From: Caulobacter sp. RHG1
Lineage (GTDB): Bacteria; Pseudomonadota; Alphaproteobacteria; Caulobacterales; Caulobacteraceae
Assembly: GCF_013181195.1 (NCBI RefSeq)
Contig: NZ_SMZP01000008.1
Span: 302,475-366,474 of the forward strand
Reading direction: 5' to 3'
Length of the DNA stretch: 64,000 nucleotides
Shown here: piece by piece, positions 16,269 through 24,747 of the stretch
Numbering within the stretch: position 1 is the first letter of the stretch
Layout: every line of letters starts with the position of its first letter
Notes under the pieces: generated by a model
Told to the model about the DNA's origin: nothing
The model's input: the letters and a program-made list of their open reading frames with translations, nothing else
The model's database searches: none
Made by a program: the position numbers and the translations under genes

Positions 16269-17555
16269 GAAAAGACGTTATTGGCATGCGCGCTCGGGGC
16301 TCTGGCTTCCGGGCTGGTGGGGATTTCGGCCGCACAGGCGGGCGAAGCATCGTCGGTTCTGGACGCGATCACGTCCGGCAAGCCGATGCTGGAGGTCCGC
16401 ACGCGCTATGAGCACTGGGACCAGACCAAGACCGCGACCCTGACGGAGAACGGCCAGCAACTGACCACCCGCGCCCGCTTCGGCTGGGAGACGGCGTCCT
16501 ACAAGAACTTCAAGGCCCTGGTCGATTTCGAGCACGTCGAATGGCTGGGTCCGGTGCGCTTTGCGATCACCGCCAACGGCGGCCCGCCGCTGAACGGCGC
16601 CGACAAGGCCAAGTATCCCGCGATCAACGACCCCGAAGGCACCGAGGTCAATCGCCTGCAACTGGCCTGGACGCCGAACAAGACGGTCGGGCTGGTCGTG
16701 GGCCGCCAGCGCATCCAGCTGGACGACTCGCGCCTGGTCGGCGCCGCGCCCTGGCGCCAGGACGAACAGACCTGGGACGCCTTCCGCGCCGACGTCAGCC
16801 GCGGCCCCTTCAAGGCCACCTACATCTATGCCGACAAGGTCAATCGCACCCTGGCCGAGCTGCGCGACTGGGACAGCGACAGCCACTTCGTCAACACCAG
16901 CTGGACCTTCTCGAAGGCCCTGACGGTGCAGGCCTATGTCTACGCCATGGACTTCGAGCAGGCCCCGGCCAGCAGCGTGATCACCAAGGGTGTCAAGGCG
17001 TCGGGCAAGCACAAGGTCGGCCCGCTGGATGTGGCCTACAACGCCACCTTCGCCCGCCAGAACGACTGGCGCGGCCGCACCGCACCGTTCGAGCTGGACT
17101 ATTTCGGGGCCGACGTCGCCGCCACCCGCGGCGCCTACACCCTGCGCCTGGCCTATGACGCGCTGGAAGGCGACGGCGTGCGCGGCTTCGGCTCGGCCAC
17201 CGGCGCGGCCCACGGCTTCAACGGCTGGGCCGACGCCTGGAACAGCCCGGGCGGCTTCAAGAACTTCGCCGACGGCCTGCAGGACACCAATGTCATGCTG
17301 ACCGTGAAGCCCAAGTGGTCCTGGCTGCCGGCCAAGAGCGAGCTGATGGCCCGCTACCACGACTTCGACAACTATCGCACCAACGTGGACCTGGGCCACG
17401 AGTGGAACCTGATGTACGCCGCGCCGATCAACGCCCACTGGTCGATGCAGTGGAAGTACGCCGACTTCAACCGCGCCAACACCGTGCCCAAGGGGGCCAT
17501 GGCGCCGCCGGCCTCGCGGACGAAGTGGTGGCTGACGATCGAGTACAAGCTCTGA
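16266..17555 (+). CDS. Outer-membrane beta-barrel porin, alginate-export (AlgE-like) family
   Basis: The protein has 429 residues. A signal peptide (about 1-25, cleavage near SAAQA-GE) is followed by alternating amphipathic strands rich in aromatic residues. The mature start LEVRTRYEHWDQTK and the GLVVGRQRIQLDDSRLVG segment are characteristic of the alginate-export-like porin family. It ends TIEYKL, a usual outer-membrane strand although the final residue is Leu rather than Phe. It probably forms a passive channel; the ligand is unknown and need not be alginate. The start codon lies in a hairpin, and a terminator follows, so it is a single-gene unit. Confidence 0.88.
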   Translation: MEKTLLACALGALASGLVGISAAQAGEASSVLDAITSGKPMLEVRTRYEHWDQTKTATLTENGQQLTTRARFGWETASYKNFKALVDFEHVEWLGPVRFAITANGGPPLNGADKAKYPAINDPEGTEVNRLQLAWTPNKTVGLVVGRQRIQLDDSRLVGAAPWRQDEQTWDAFRADVSRGPFKATYIYADKVNRTLAELRDWDSDSHFVNTSWTFSKALTVQAYVYAMDFEQAPASSVITKGVKASGKHKVGPLDVAYNATFARQNDWRGRTAPFELDYFGADVAATRGAYTLRLAYDALEGDGVRGFGSATGAAHGFNGWADAWNSPGGFKNFADGLQDTNVMLTVKPKWSWLPAKSELMARYHDFDNYRTNVDLGHEWNLMYAAPINAHWSMQWKYADFNRANTVPKGAMAPPASRTKWWLTIEYKL

Positions 17556-17558
17556 CGA

Positions 17559-17590
17559 TGATGGCGGGTCCCACGGGCCCGCCATTTTTC
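17559..17590 (+). terminator. Rho-independent terminator of the porin gene
   Basis: ATGGCGGG and CCCGCCAT form the stem (17561 to 17585) directly after the stop, followed by TTTTT. Confidence 0.88.
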
Positions 17591-17653
17591 TTGGCGCCCG
17601 GCCAGGTTCGTTCCGGGGCCCGCCGATCCGGCTGGTTCAAACGGCAAACTCTC

Positions 17654-17676
17654 GTTATGCAGTTGCACTTCATAAC
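17654..17676. promoter_or_regulatory. 23-bp near-palindrome upstream of the TonB receptor gene (candidate operator)
   Basis: GTTATG (17654-17659) and CATAAC (17671-17676) flank a further AGT/ACT pair; 9 of 11 positions pair symmetrically. It lies 12 bp before the start of the receptor gene. Metal-uptake regulators of the Fur/Zur type use similar symmetric AT-rich sites, but the regulator here is not identified. Confidence 0.55.
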
Positions 17677-17688
17677 GCGGACAAGACC

Positions 17689-19734
17689 ATGGCCTTTCGG
17701 ATCGCTCTCCTCGCCGGCACGCTGCTGACGGGCGTCGCCCACGCCCAGACCACCACCCCGAAGGTGAGCGACGTCTATGCTCTGGGCGAGGTGCGGATCA
17801 CCGCCCGCGGCAGCGACGGCGGCCTGGTCGGCGGAGCCGTGGTCAAGGGCGAGGACCTGCGCAAGTTCGACAAGGTCAGCGTCGATCAGGCGCTCGACCT
17901 CGTGCCCGGCGCCTCGGCCGGCAACAGCGGCGGCTCGCGCAACGAACGCCTGGTGTTCATCCGCGGCTTCGACCGCTTCCAGACCACGATCTCGATCGAC
18001 GGCGTCCGGGTTTTCCTGCCCGCCGACAACCGCATCGACTTCGCCCGCTTCCTGACCGCCGACCTCTCGGAGGTCCAGGTGTCCAAGGGCTATGTGTCGG
18101 TGCTGGACGGTCCGGGCGGCATCGGCGGCGCGATCAATCTGGTCACCCGCATGCCCTCGGCTCCGTTCGAGGGCGAGGTGCGGCTGGGCGCAGGCTTCGA
18201 CGCCGACGGCTCGCTGAACAGCAATGCGGTCTCGGGTCGGATCGGCGGCCGCAGCGAGCACTTCTATGTCCAGCTCAGCGGCGCGCGCAACGAGCGCACC
18301 CACTGGGCGCTGCCGGACGGCTACCGCCCCACCGGCCTGGAGAACGGCGGCTATCGCGACCACTCCGAAAGCGAGGACTGGCGGGTCAACGCCAAGGTCG
18401 GCTTCACCCCGCGCGAGGGCGACGACTACTCGCTGACCTTCACCCGGCAGGAGGGCTCGAAGAACGCGCCCTTCCACGTCACCGACACGGCCAGCACCCG
18501 CTTCTGGACCTGGCCCTACTGGAACATCAACAGCCTGGCGTTCCTGTCACGCACCCAGATCGCCGACAACGCCTATCTGAAGCTGCGCCTGTACCGGAAC
18601 ACCTTCGAGAACGCACTGTTCTCGTACGACAACGCCCGCCAGAACAGCCAGACCCTGGGGCGCGCCTTCCGCTCGTACTATGACGACGTCGCCTATGGCG
18701 GCAATGTCGAGCTGGGCTTCGCCCTGACCCCGAGCAACACGCTGAAGGCCGCCGCCTTCTACCGCCGCGACGAGCACGTCGAGTGGCAGCAGTCCTTCGC
18801 CCCGCCGTCGACCGAGCCGCGCCAGACCACGATCGAGGACACCACCTCCATCGCCCTGGAAGACACCCAGCGCTTCGGCGAGAACGTCGACCTGGTGGTG
18901 GGCGTGTCGCGCGACCACCGCGACCTGTCGATGGCCCAGGACTACAATTCCAACGCCTTCGTCTCGTACCCGCTGACCGGCGACAGCGCCTGGAACGGTC
19001 AGGCGGCCCTGATCTGGCGGCCGACCGCCACCAGCAGCCTGCACGCCAGCGTCTCGTCGCGCGCCCGCTTCCCGACCCTGTTCGAGCGCTTCTCCTCGCG
19101 GTTCGGCACGGCGATCCCCAACCCGAACATCAAGGCCGAGCGGGCGGTGAACTACGAGCTGGGCGGCCGCGCCGAGCTCACGCCCGCGGTGTCGGTCGAG
19201 GGGGCGGTGTTCTACAGCGACGTCCGCGACGCCCTGATCCAGATCCCGGTCGCCCTGGGCGCGCCGTTCGGCACGGTGAACCAGACCCGCAATGTCGGCG
19301 ACGGCGAGTACTACGGCGCGGAAGCTTCCGTGACCGCCAAGCTGTCGCCGCGCCTGACCCTGGGCGGCAACTACACCTATCTGCACCGCGACTTCACCGA
19401 CCCGACCAATGCCGCCTTCCGGCCGCAGGGCGTGCCCGACCACAAGGCCTTCGCCTATCTGGACTGGGCGGCGGCCGACCGCCTGACCCTGACGCCCAGC
19501 GTCGAGGCCACGTCCAAGCGCTGGACCGTGACCTCCAGCAGCCTGATCACCCCGCCGCGCTACTACCGCACCGGGGCCTATGTGCTGGTGGGGCTGACCG
19601 CCCGGGCGGCGATCACCGACAAGATCGACCTGATCGTCGGGGCGCGGAACCTGCTGGACCAGAAGTACCAGCTGGTCGACGGCTTCCCCGAAGAAGGCCG
19701 CAGCTTCCGCACCGACCTGCGGGTCAAGTTCTAG
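17689..19734 (+). CDS. TonB-dependent outer-membrane receptor
   Basis: The protein has 681 residues. A signal peptide (to about residue 19, AHA-QT) is followed by a TonB-box-like LGEVRITA, a plug domain (about 45-165, with RNERLVFIRGFDRFQ and GPGGIGGAINLVTR), and a 22-strand-type barrel ending FRTDLRVKF with the C-terminal Phe. Such receptors import siderophores, haem, vitamins or sugars, powered by TonB-ExbB-ExbD. The substrate is unknown; the short plug and length near 680 suit metal-chelate or cofactor uptake. It has its own promoter region after the porin terminator, with a palindrome just upstream. Confidence 0.94.
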   Translation: MAFRIALLAGTLLTGVAHAQTTTPKVSDVYALGEVRITARGSDGGLVGGAVVKGEDLRKFDKVSVDQALDLVPGASAGNSGGSRNERLVFIRGFDRFQTTISIDGVRVFLPADNRIDFARFLTADLSEVQVSKGYVSVLDGPGGIGGAINLVTRMPSAPFEGEVRLGAGFDADGSLNSNAVSGRIGGRSEHFYVQLSGARNERTHWALPDGYRPTGLENGGYRDHSESEDWRVNAKVGFTPREGDDYSLTFTRQEGSKNAPFHVTDTASTRFWTWPYWNINSLAFLSRTQIADNAYLKLRLYRNTFENALFSYDNARQNSQTLGRAFRSYYDDVAYGGNVELGFALTPSNTLKAAAFYRRDEHVEWQQSFAPPSTEPRQTTIEDTTSIALEDTQRFGENVDLVVGVSRDHRDLSMAQDYNSNAFVSYPLTGDSAWNGQAALIWRPTATSSLHASVSSRARFPTLFERFSSRFGTAIPNPNIKAERAVNYELGGRAELTPAVSVEGAVFYSDVRDALIQIPVALGAPFGTVNQTRNVGDGEYYGAEASVTAKLSPRLTLGGNYTYLHRDFTDPTNAAFRPQGVPDHKAFAYLDWAAADRLTLTPSVEATSKRWTVTSSSLITPPRYYRTGAYVLVGLTARAAITDKIDLIVGARNLLDQKYQLVDGFPEEGRSFRTDLRVKF

Positions 19735-19736
19735 GT

Positions 19737-20372
19737 CTAGCGCCCGGCCAGGCGCTGCTCGTCCCAGCGCCAAAGCCGGGCCAGCCCCCAGGCGGCCAGC
19801 GCCATCAGGCCGATCTGGGCCAGGTAGATGACCGGCAAGGTCAGGCCGCCTGCGCCCAGGCCCGGCATGGCGATGGCCAGCACGGCGACCGCCACGGCGA
19901 TCCGCGACACCGCCTTCGTTGCGCCCAGCATCATGGCCGCGGCGGCCGCCACATGCAGCGCGCCCATGCCGCCCAGCACCGCGAACTTCCAGCTCCAGTG
20001 CGCCAGGGAATGCTGCTCGATGACGCCGACCACATAGGGCGTGGCCTTGGCCAGGCAGGCCTCGCCGCCGGTCATCAGCGACACCTTGCGGCACAGGTTC
20101 ATGCCGGCGATCTGCAGGTGGACATGGCCCAGAAGGCCCGCCGCCAGACCGATCGAGAACCGCGCGGCGACGATGCCCGCCGCCGGCGCGCTGAACCGTC
20201 GCCGCCATGCCGCCAGCACGCCGCCGCTGGCGAACATGACCGCCTGCAGCGGGTCGTCGACATGCGCGATCTCCGCCGCGATCGCCCGCCCCTGCTCGGG
20301 ATGGACGACGGCCAGAACGCGCTCGGCATGGCGGCCCAAGGCGCGGGCGAGGCTGTGAAGGAAGGTCATCAT
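19737..20372 (-). CDS. Integral membrane protein of unknown function, PadR-linked
   Basis: The protein has 211 residues. The N-terminal 55 are soluble and include AERVLAVVHPEQG. Four or more helices follow, including FASGGVLAAW and GMGALHVAAAAAMMLG, and the protein ends in the basic tail WRWDEQRLAGR. I do not recognise the family. Its start (ATGATG) overlaps the stop of the upstream PadR gene in ATGA, so the two are coupled; PadR regulators often control the membrane protein they are co-transcribed with. It converges on the TonB receptor gene with 2 bp between stops. Confidence 0.78.
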   Translation of the reverse strand: MMTFLHSLARALGRHAERVLAVVHPEQGRAIAAEIAHVDDPLQAVMFASGGVLAAWRRRFSAPAAGIVAARFSIGLAAGLLGHVHLQIAGMNLCRKVSLMTGGEACLAKATPYVVGVIEQHSLAHWSWKFAVLGGMGALHVAAAAAMMLGATKAVSRIAVAVAVLAIAMPGLGAGGLTLPVIYLAQIGLMALAAWGLARLWRWDEQRLAGR

Positions 20373-20677
20373 GTCGCCAGTCCCAGCTTGCCCCCCGCGA
20401 CGGGCGGCGCGTCTTGCGTCCAGAGCTCGGCCTGGACGCGCCCCGCGCCCGTCAGGCGATAGGCATGGCGCGGCGGCCGGCCCGGCGTGTCCGAAGGCCG
20501 CCATTCCGAAGCCAGCAGCCCCTGCCCGGCCCAGCGCTCCAACAGCGGATACAGCGTCCCCGCACCCACCCCGGTCGCGCGGGTCAGGTCATAGCCGTAG
20601 CGCCAGTCCGCGGGCGCCGTCAGCAGGGCGCGCAGCAGGCGAAGAGCAGGCTCGGAAGGGCGTCGATTTCGCTTCAT
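20369..20677 (-). CDS. PadR-family transcriptional regulator
   Basis: The protein has 102 residues, the size of the short PadR subfamily. The winged helix is clear: LRLLRALLTAPADWRYGYDL, then GVGAGTLYPLLERWAGQGLL, then a wing ending PPRHAYRLTGAGR. It lacks the long C-terminal dimer helix of large PadR proteins. There is no ribosome site before ATG 20677; the bases upstream form a palindrome, so the mRNA may be leaderless or nearly so. Its stop overlaps the start of the membrane-protein gene, and it probably represses this two-gene unit. Confidence 0.9.
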   Translation of the reverse strand: MKRNRRPSEPALRLLRALLTAPADWRYGYDLTRATGVGAGTLYPLLERWAGQGLLASEWRPSDTPGRPPRHAYRLTGAGRVQAELWTQDAPPVAGGKLGLAT

Positions 20678-20681
20678 GCAT

Positions 20682-20705
20682 TTAAATCGACATATATCGA
20701 GTTAA
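20682..20705. promoter_or_regulatory. 24-bp palindrome at the padR promoter (candidate autoregulatory operator)
   Basis: The pattern is TTAA n TCGA n ATAT n TCGA n TTAA, symmetric about 20693.5, with 10 of 12 positions pairing. It begins 5 bp upstream of the PadR start codon and is AT-rich in a GC-rich region, as promoters and PadR sites usually are. Confidence 0.65.
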
Positions 20706-20787
20706 GAGTCAACGCGCGCTCGCGCTTGCCTCCGCCGCGTCGCCGGGTCAGCCTCCGACCCGGCCGACAATGGCCAGGAGGATCGCC

Positions 20788-21213
20788 ATGAAGATCGTCA
20801 CCAGCCTCAGCTTTCAGGGTCAGTGCCGCCAGGCCTTCGACTTCTACGCCCAGGTGCTGGGCGGCACGGTCACCGCCGCCTATCCGTTCGGCGACGGCCC
20901 GCCCGACATGCCGGTCGACGCCAAGTACAAGGACTGGCTGATGCACGCCTGGCTGGACGTCGGCGACCAGTCGATCATGGGCGCGGACATGCCGCCTGAG
21001 TTCGCGCCGAACATCGACAAGCCCAAGAACGGCTTCGACGTCACCTATCACACCGACGATCCCGTCGAGGCCCGCCGCGTGTTCGACGCCCTGTCGGAAG
21101 GCGGCACGGTCAGCATGGCCTTCGCCGAGACCTTCTGGTCGCCCGGCTATGGCAACTTCATCGACAAGTTCGGCATCCCGTGGATGATCAACACCATCCC
21201 CAAGCAGCTCTAG
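20788..21213 (+). CDS. PhnB-like VOC-family protein
   Basis: The protein has 141 residues and the glyoxalase/bleomycin-resistance fold of the PhnB subgroup. It begins KIVTSLSFQGQCRQAFDFYAQ, and contains YPFGDGPPDMP and FAETFWSPGYGNFIDKFG near the end. The normal first metal histidine of catalytic VOC enzymes is replaced by a hydrophobic segment, as in many PhnB proteins, so the role is unclear. AGGAGG lies 6 nt before ATG 20788. It overlaps the end of the LytTR gene by 4 bp, convergently. Confidence 0.88.
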   Translation: MKIVTSLSFQGQCRQAFDFYAQVLGGTVTAAYPFGDGPPDMPVDAKYKDWLMHAWLDVGDQSIMGADMPPEFAPNIDKPKNGFDVTYHTDDPVEARRVFDALSEGGTVSMAFAETFWSPGYGNFIDKFGIPWMINTIPKQL

Positions 21214-22049
21214 AACCAGCCGGCGTCTTTCAGCACCGGCGCATGGGTTCGGCTGACCGGCGCGGTCAGACCGCCGGCGAGACCGATCTCGCCGGCCCCG
21301 CGTCGCCAGCGCACCGTCTCCACGGCGTCGGCCGCCACCCACCACGAGCGGTGGACGCGCCATCCGTGGGCCTGGGCCAGCTCTTCCAGCGCATCGGCAA
21401 AGCGCAGGGTGATCAGCTCCTCGCCGGCGCCGGTGTGGACCTTCAGATAGTGGTCGTGCGCCTCGACTGCGATCAGCCGCGCCGCCCGCCGCTTGGCCGA
21501 CAGTCGCCGCCGGAACGCCGCCTCGGCCTCGGGCAGGGGCGCGGCGATGACGGTGCGCGTCTCGACCCGAACGGGAACGTTGCGCCAGACCAGCGCCCGC
21601 ACCGCCATCATCGCCAGCGAGATCGGCCCGACTTGCCAGAACAGCCACCAGTAGCCCGGCCAGCCGAACGGCGCGTTGGCCAGGACGTGCTCGGTCGTCA
21701 GGACCAGCAACGAGACGGGCGGCGTCATCACAGCGGAGACCGCCACGACCCGTCGCCAGGTCGCCGCCATGCGCAGGCTCGCAAGGTCGTCGACGAGGAT
21801 CCCGATCACCCCGCCGCCGACCATGCAGATCATCCAGTGGACATAGCGAGTCACCACCGGCGCGCGCTCCGAGGCGAACGGCGCCAAAAAGCCCATCAGC
21901 AGGCCGATGGCGACGAACATCGCCAGGTCGATCGCCCAGCGCCGCGCACTCGCTCTGCCCGCCTGCCGTATCGCCCCGCCGTCCATGCCGCCCCGTTCGC
22001 GCAACCCCGGCGCCGTTCGCGAAGCAAGGCCTAGCGAGCCGCCAGCCAT
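21210..22049 (-). CDS. Membrane-anchored LytTR-type DNA-binding regulator
   Basis: The protein has about 279 residues. Four hydrophobic helices (about 38-165) are followed by a C-terminal LytTR domain (about 185-265), recognised by LIAVEAHDHYLKVHTGAGEELI, then FADALEELAQAHGWRVHRSWWV. There is no receiver domain, so the membrane part may sense the signal. The start is uncertain: ATG 22049 or ATG 21986, neither with a good ribosome site; a start further upstream would run into the divergent DUF2306 gene. A 33-bp inverted repeat lies in the short gap between the two genes. Confidence 0.85.
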   Translation of the reverse strand: MAGGSLGLASRTAPGLRERGGMDGGAIRQAGRASARRWAIDLAMFVAIGLLMGFLAPFASERAPVVTRYVHWMICMVGGGVIGILVDDLASLRMAATWRRVVAVSAVMTPPVSLLVLTTEHVLANAPFGWPGYWWLFWQVGPISLAMMAVRALVWRNVPVRVETRTVIAAPLPEAEAAFRRRLSAKRRAARLIAVEAHDHYLKVHTGAGEELITLRFADALEELAQAHGWRVHRSWWVAADAVETVRWRRGAGEIGLAGGLTAPVSRTHAPVLKDAGWF

Positions 22050-22056
22050 CGGGCAA

Positions 22057-22089
22057 CGAGGTTCGGCCAGATCGCTCACGAGAACCTCG
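22057..22089. promoter_or_regulatory. Inverted repeat between the LytTR and DUF2306 genes
   Basis: CGAGGTTC (22057-22064) and GAACCTCG (22082-22089) are perfect 8-bp arms with a 17-bp spacer. They fill almost the whole 48-bp gap between the two divergent start codons. It is a candidate shared operator, perhaps for the LytTR protein, although LytTR sites are more often direct repeats. Confidence 0.5.
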
Positions 22090-22097
22090 CCTTGACC

Positions 22098-22715
22098 ATG
22101 CTTCCCCTCCGGCCCACGCCATGGCCCTCCCGCATCGCCTGGACGGTCCTGACCGTCCTGTGCCTGGGCGTCGCCGCCTATTCGGCGCGCTACGTGCTGC
22201 ACCCGCCCTCCACCCCGGCCCAGGCGCTGAACAATCCGCGCGGCGTCCCCTGGCTGCTGGTCCATGTCGCCGGCTCGATCACGGCGCTGGGGCTGGGGTC
22301 GCTGCAGTTCCTGCCCGGACTGCGCCGCGGCCGCACGCATCGCTGGACCGGCAGGGTCTATGTCGCGGCTTGCCTGATCGGCGGCGTCGCCGGCGTCATC
22401 CTGGCCTTCGGCTCCTCCGCTGGCCCGATCGCCTCGGCGGGTTTCGGCAGTCTCGCGGTCCTCTGGATCGCGGTGAGCCTGCTGGGCTGGCGCGCCGCCG
22501 TGCAGGGTCGTTTCGCCGATCATCGCCGCTGGATGATCCGCTCCTGGGCGCTGACCCTGGCCGCGGTCACCCTGCGCCTCTACCTGCCGCTGGTCATGAT
22601 CTTGGACCTGCCGTTCCTGCCCTGGTATCGCGCGATCTCGTTCCTGGCCTGGGTCCCCAACCTGATCGCCGCGGAGCTCTGGCTGCGCGTCTCGCCCCAA
22701 CCGCTCAAAGGCTGA
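22098..22715 (+). CDS. DUF2306 membrane protein
   Basis: The protein has 205 residues with six or so membrane helices. HVAGSITALGLGSLQFLPGLR followed by HRWTGRVYV, and later ADHRRWMIRSWALTLAAVTLRLYLP, are the typical DUF2306 landmarks; the conserved histidines on helix ends suggest haem or metal binding but this is not established. ATG 22098 is used (a TTG two codons earlier is possible). Only two bases separate its stop from the ATG of the next gene, so they form an operon. Confidence 0.85.
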   Translation: MLPLRPTPWPSRIAWTVLTVLCLGVAAYSARYVLHPPSTPAQALNNPRGVPWLLVHVAGSITALGLGSLQFLPGLRRGRTHRWTGRVYVAACLIGGVAGVILAFGSSAGPIASAGFGSLAVLWIAVSLLGWRAAVQGRFADHRRWMIRSWALTLAAVTLRLYLPLVMILDLPFLPWYRAISFLAWVPNLIAAELWLRVSPQPLKG

Positions 22716-22717
22716 CC

Positions 22718-24037
22718 ATGTCGTTTCTCGCCCTGTGAGCCGCGCTTCTCGTCGCCGCCCCGCCACAACTGGACGCCACGCCGCAGACGCGGCTGGACCC
22801 CGCCCTGCACTGTCGACTGGGCGCCTATGCGCTGCCCGCGGGACAGGTCGTGACCATCACCGGCCACGCCGGTCACCCGCGCAATCTGCAGTACACGCTG
22901 TCGACGGGCGCGTTCGGCCGGCTGCAGGAAGGCGCGGACGGGGCCTATTCCGGCCGGGGCCTGACGGTCGCCTTCGAACCCTGCGCCGCCGGCCGCCTGG
23001 TCCTGACACGCGGCGAGACGGTCCAGACCGGCGTCCGCCTGCCGCTGGCCGAGCGCGAGACCACCTTCGCCAGCGGCGACGTCACCCTGCGCGGCAAGCT
23101 GGTCCTGCCGCAGGGCGGCCGGCCCAAGGCCCTGGCGGTCTGGATCGATGGCTCCAACAACGATCCCTCGACCGACGACACGGCGTGGCAATACGAGTTG
23201 GCGCGCCGCGGCGTGGCGGTCTTCGTCTACGACAAGCGCGGGACCGGGGCGTCGACGGGCGCGCTCTCGGCCGACTTCCAGGTGCGGGCGCGGGACACGG
23301 CCGCGGCGGTCGCGGAGGCTCGCCGCCTTCTGCCGGGCGTAAGGCGCGTCGGCGTGATCGGCGGCAGCCAGGGCGGCTGGGTCGCGCCGCTGACGGCGAC
23401 CCTGACGCCGCTGGATTTCGTCATCCCCGCCTTCGCGATGGCCGAGGGGCCGATCGCACAGGACCGCCTGGTGGTCGAGGATCAGGTGCGCCAGGCCGGC
23501 TTCGGCGACGACGCCCTGGCCCAGGCCCGAGCCCTGACCGCGATCACCGAACGCATCGTCCGCTCCGACTTTCGCGAGGGCTATGCCGCGCTGGACGCCT
23601 TCAAGGCGCGGCACGCCAGCGCCCCATGGCTGAAGGCCATCCAGCCGCGCTCCTACACCGGCGTGCTGCTGACCCTGTCCAGCGCCGACGCCAAGGCCGG
23701 CGGCCCGGCGGCGTCTCAGGGGCTGAGCTTCGCCTATGAGCCGCGCCCGGTCATCGAGGCGATCAAGGCGCGCCAGCTGTGGCTCCTGGGCGGCGACGAC
23801 CACCAGGCCCCGAACGCCGGCACCCAGGCGATCCTGCGGCAGGTGCAGACCCGGCGGAAAGATCTGGCCGTCGTGGTGTTCCCCAAGGCCGATCACGGGC
23901 TGATCCAGCGCACGCGCACCGCGGACGGGACGACGACCGCCTACGCCGCCGGCCTGTTCGACATCGCCGCGGTGTGGATCCAGACCGGGCGGCTTCCGGG
24001 GCCGGGAAACTTCGTGATCCTGCCGACAAACGACTGA
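22718..24037 (+). CDS. Exported alpha/beta hydrolase with an in-frame TGA in its signal peptide
   Basis: The ATG at 22718, two bases after the DUF2306 stop, opens MSFLAL, then TGA (22736-22738), then AALLVAAPPQLDATPQ in the same frame. Without the TGA this would be a normal signal peptide, and TGG (Trp) is the obvious original codon. The rest (to 24037) is intact: an N-terminal beta-rich region, then an alpha/beta-hydrolase domain with VYDKRGTGAS, the nucleophile serine in GGSQGG, and the catalytic histidine in KADHGL. The first in-frame fallback start is GTG 22850, which would give 395 residues without a signal peptide. It is either a recent nonsense mutant, a sequence error, or a cytoplasmic form. 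The substrate is probably an ester or peptide, unknown. Confidence 0.75.
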
Positions 24038-24176
24038 AGATCGCCGTCCGCATGCCCTTAAGGTCAAGCTGAACCCCTTGCGCACCGGGAGATGGGCGCC
24101 TATCCTCCCAGCCCCCGGTTGTGAACGCCCGCGACTGGAAGTCATTCCTCCCAAGGCGACCGAGCTAAAATCCGCA

Positions 24177-24650
24177 ATGGAAAAAGTGCCGATGACCGTC
24201 GGGGGTTATCAGACCCTCGACGAAGAACTGAAGCGTTTGAAGACCGTCGAACGACCGGCCGTGATCGCCGCGATCGCCGAGGCGCGCTCGCACGGCGACC
24301 TGTCGGAAAACGCCGAGTACCATGCCGCCAAGGAGCGTCAGGGCTGGATCGAAGGCCAGATCGCCGAGATCGAGGACAAGATCGCCCGCGCGCAGGTGAT
24401 CGACGTCTCGAAGCTGTCGGGCAAGCAGGTGAAGTTCGGCGCCACGGTTAGCGTGGTCGACGAGGACACCGAGGACGAGGCTCGCTACCAGATCGTGGGC
24501 GAGCACGAGGCCGACGTGAAGTCGGGCCGCATCTCGGTCTCCTCGCCGCTGTCGCGCGCGATGATCGGCAAGGAAGTCGGCGAGGTGGTCGAGGTCAACA
24601 CGCCTGGCGGCGTCAAGGCCTACGAAATCCTCAAGGTGGAGTGGCTGTAG
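24177..24650 (+). CDS. greA: Transcription elongation factor GreA
   Basis: GreA rescues backtracked RNA polymerase by stimulating cleavage of the nascent RNA. The 157-residue length is exact for the family. The N-terminal coiled coil carries the conserved tip EARSHGDLSENAEYHAA, with the acidic D/E residues needed for cleavage. The C-terminal FKBP-like domain has the late motifs SPLSRAMIGKEVGE and VNTPGG. ATG 24177 matches the usual N-terminus; the frame extends upstream but without conserved sequence. A terminator follows at 24689. Confidence 0.97.
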   Translation: MEKVPMTVGGYQTLDEELKRLKTVERPAVIAAIAEARSHGDLSENAEYHAAKERQGWIEGQIAEIEDKIARAQVIDVSKLSGKQVKFGATVSVVDEDTEDEARYQIVGEHEADVKSGRISVSSPLSRAMIGKEVGEVVEVNTPGGVKAYEILKVEWL

Positions 24651-24688
24651 GGCCTCGCCCTAGCTACGCCACAACTACGGTTCAATGG

Positions 24689-24726
24689 AACAAGGTCGCT
24701 TCTCAACGAGCGGCCTTGTTTCGTTT
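24689..24726 (+). terminator. Rho-independent terminator of greA
   Basis: AACAAGGTCGCT and AGCGGCCTTGTT form a 12-bp stem with one G-T pair (24689-24700 and 24709-24720), followed by a T-rich tail. It lies 38 bp after greA and covers an ATG at 24685 that could be misread as the next gene's start. Confidence 0.85.
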
Positions 24727-24747
24727 CGCGTATCGGGGGTCAACCGT

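Noticed and set aside
24685..24747. ATG 24685 as the start of the ELM1 gene
   Set aside because: It overlaps the greA terminator hairpin, and the extra residues are not conserved-looking; TTG 24748 has a better ribosome site.
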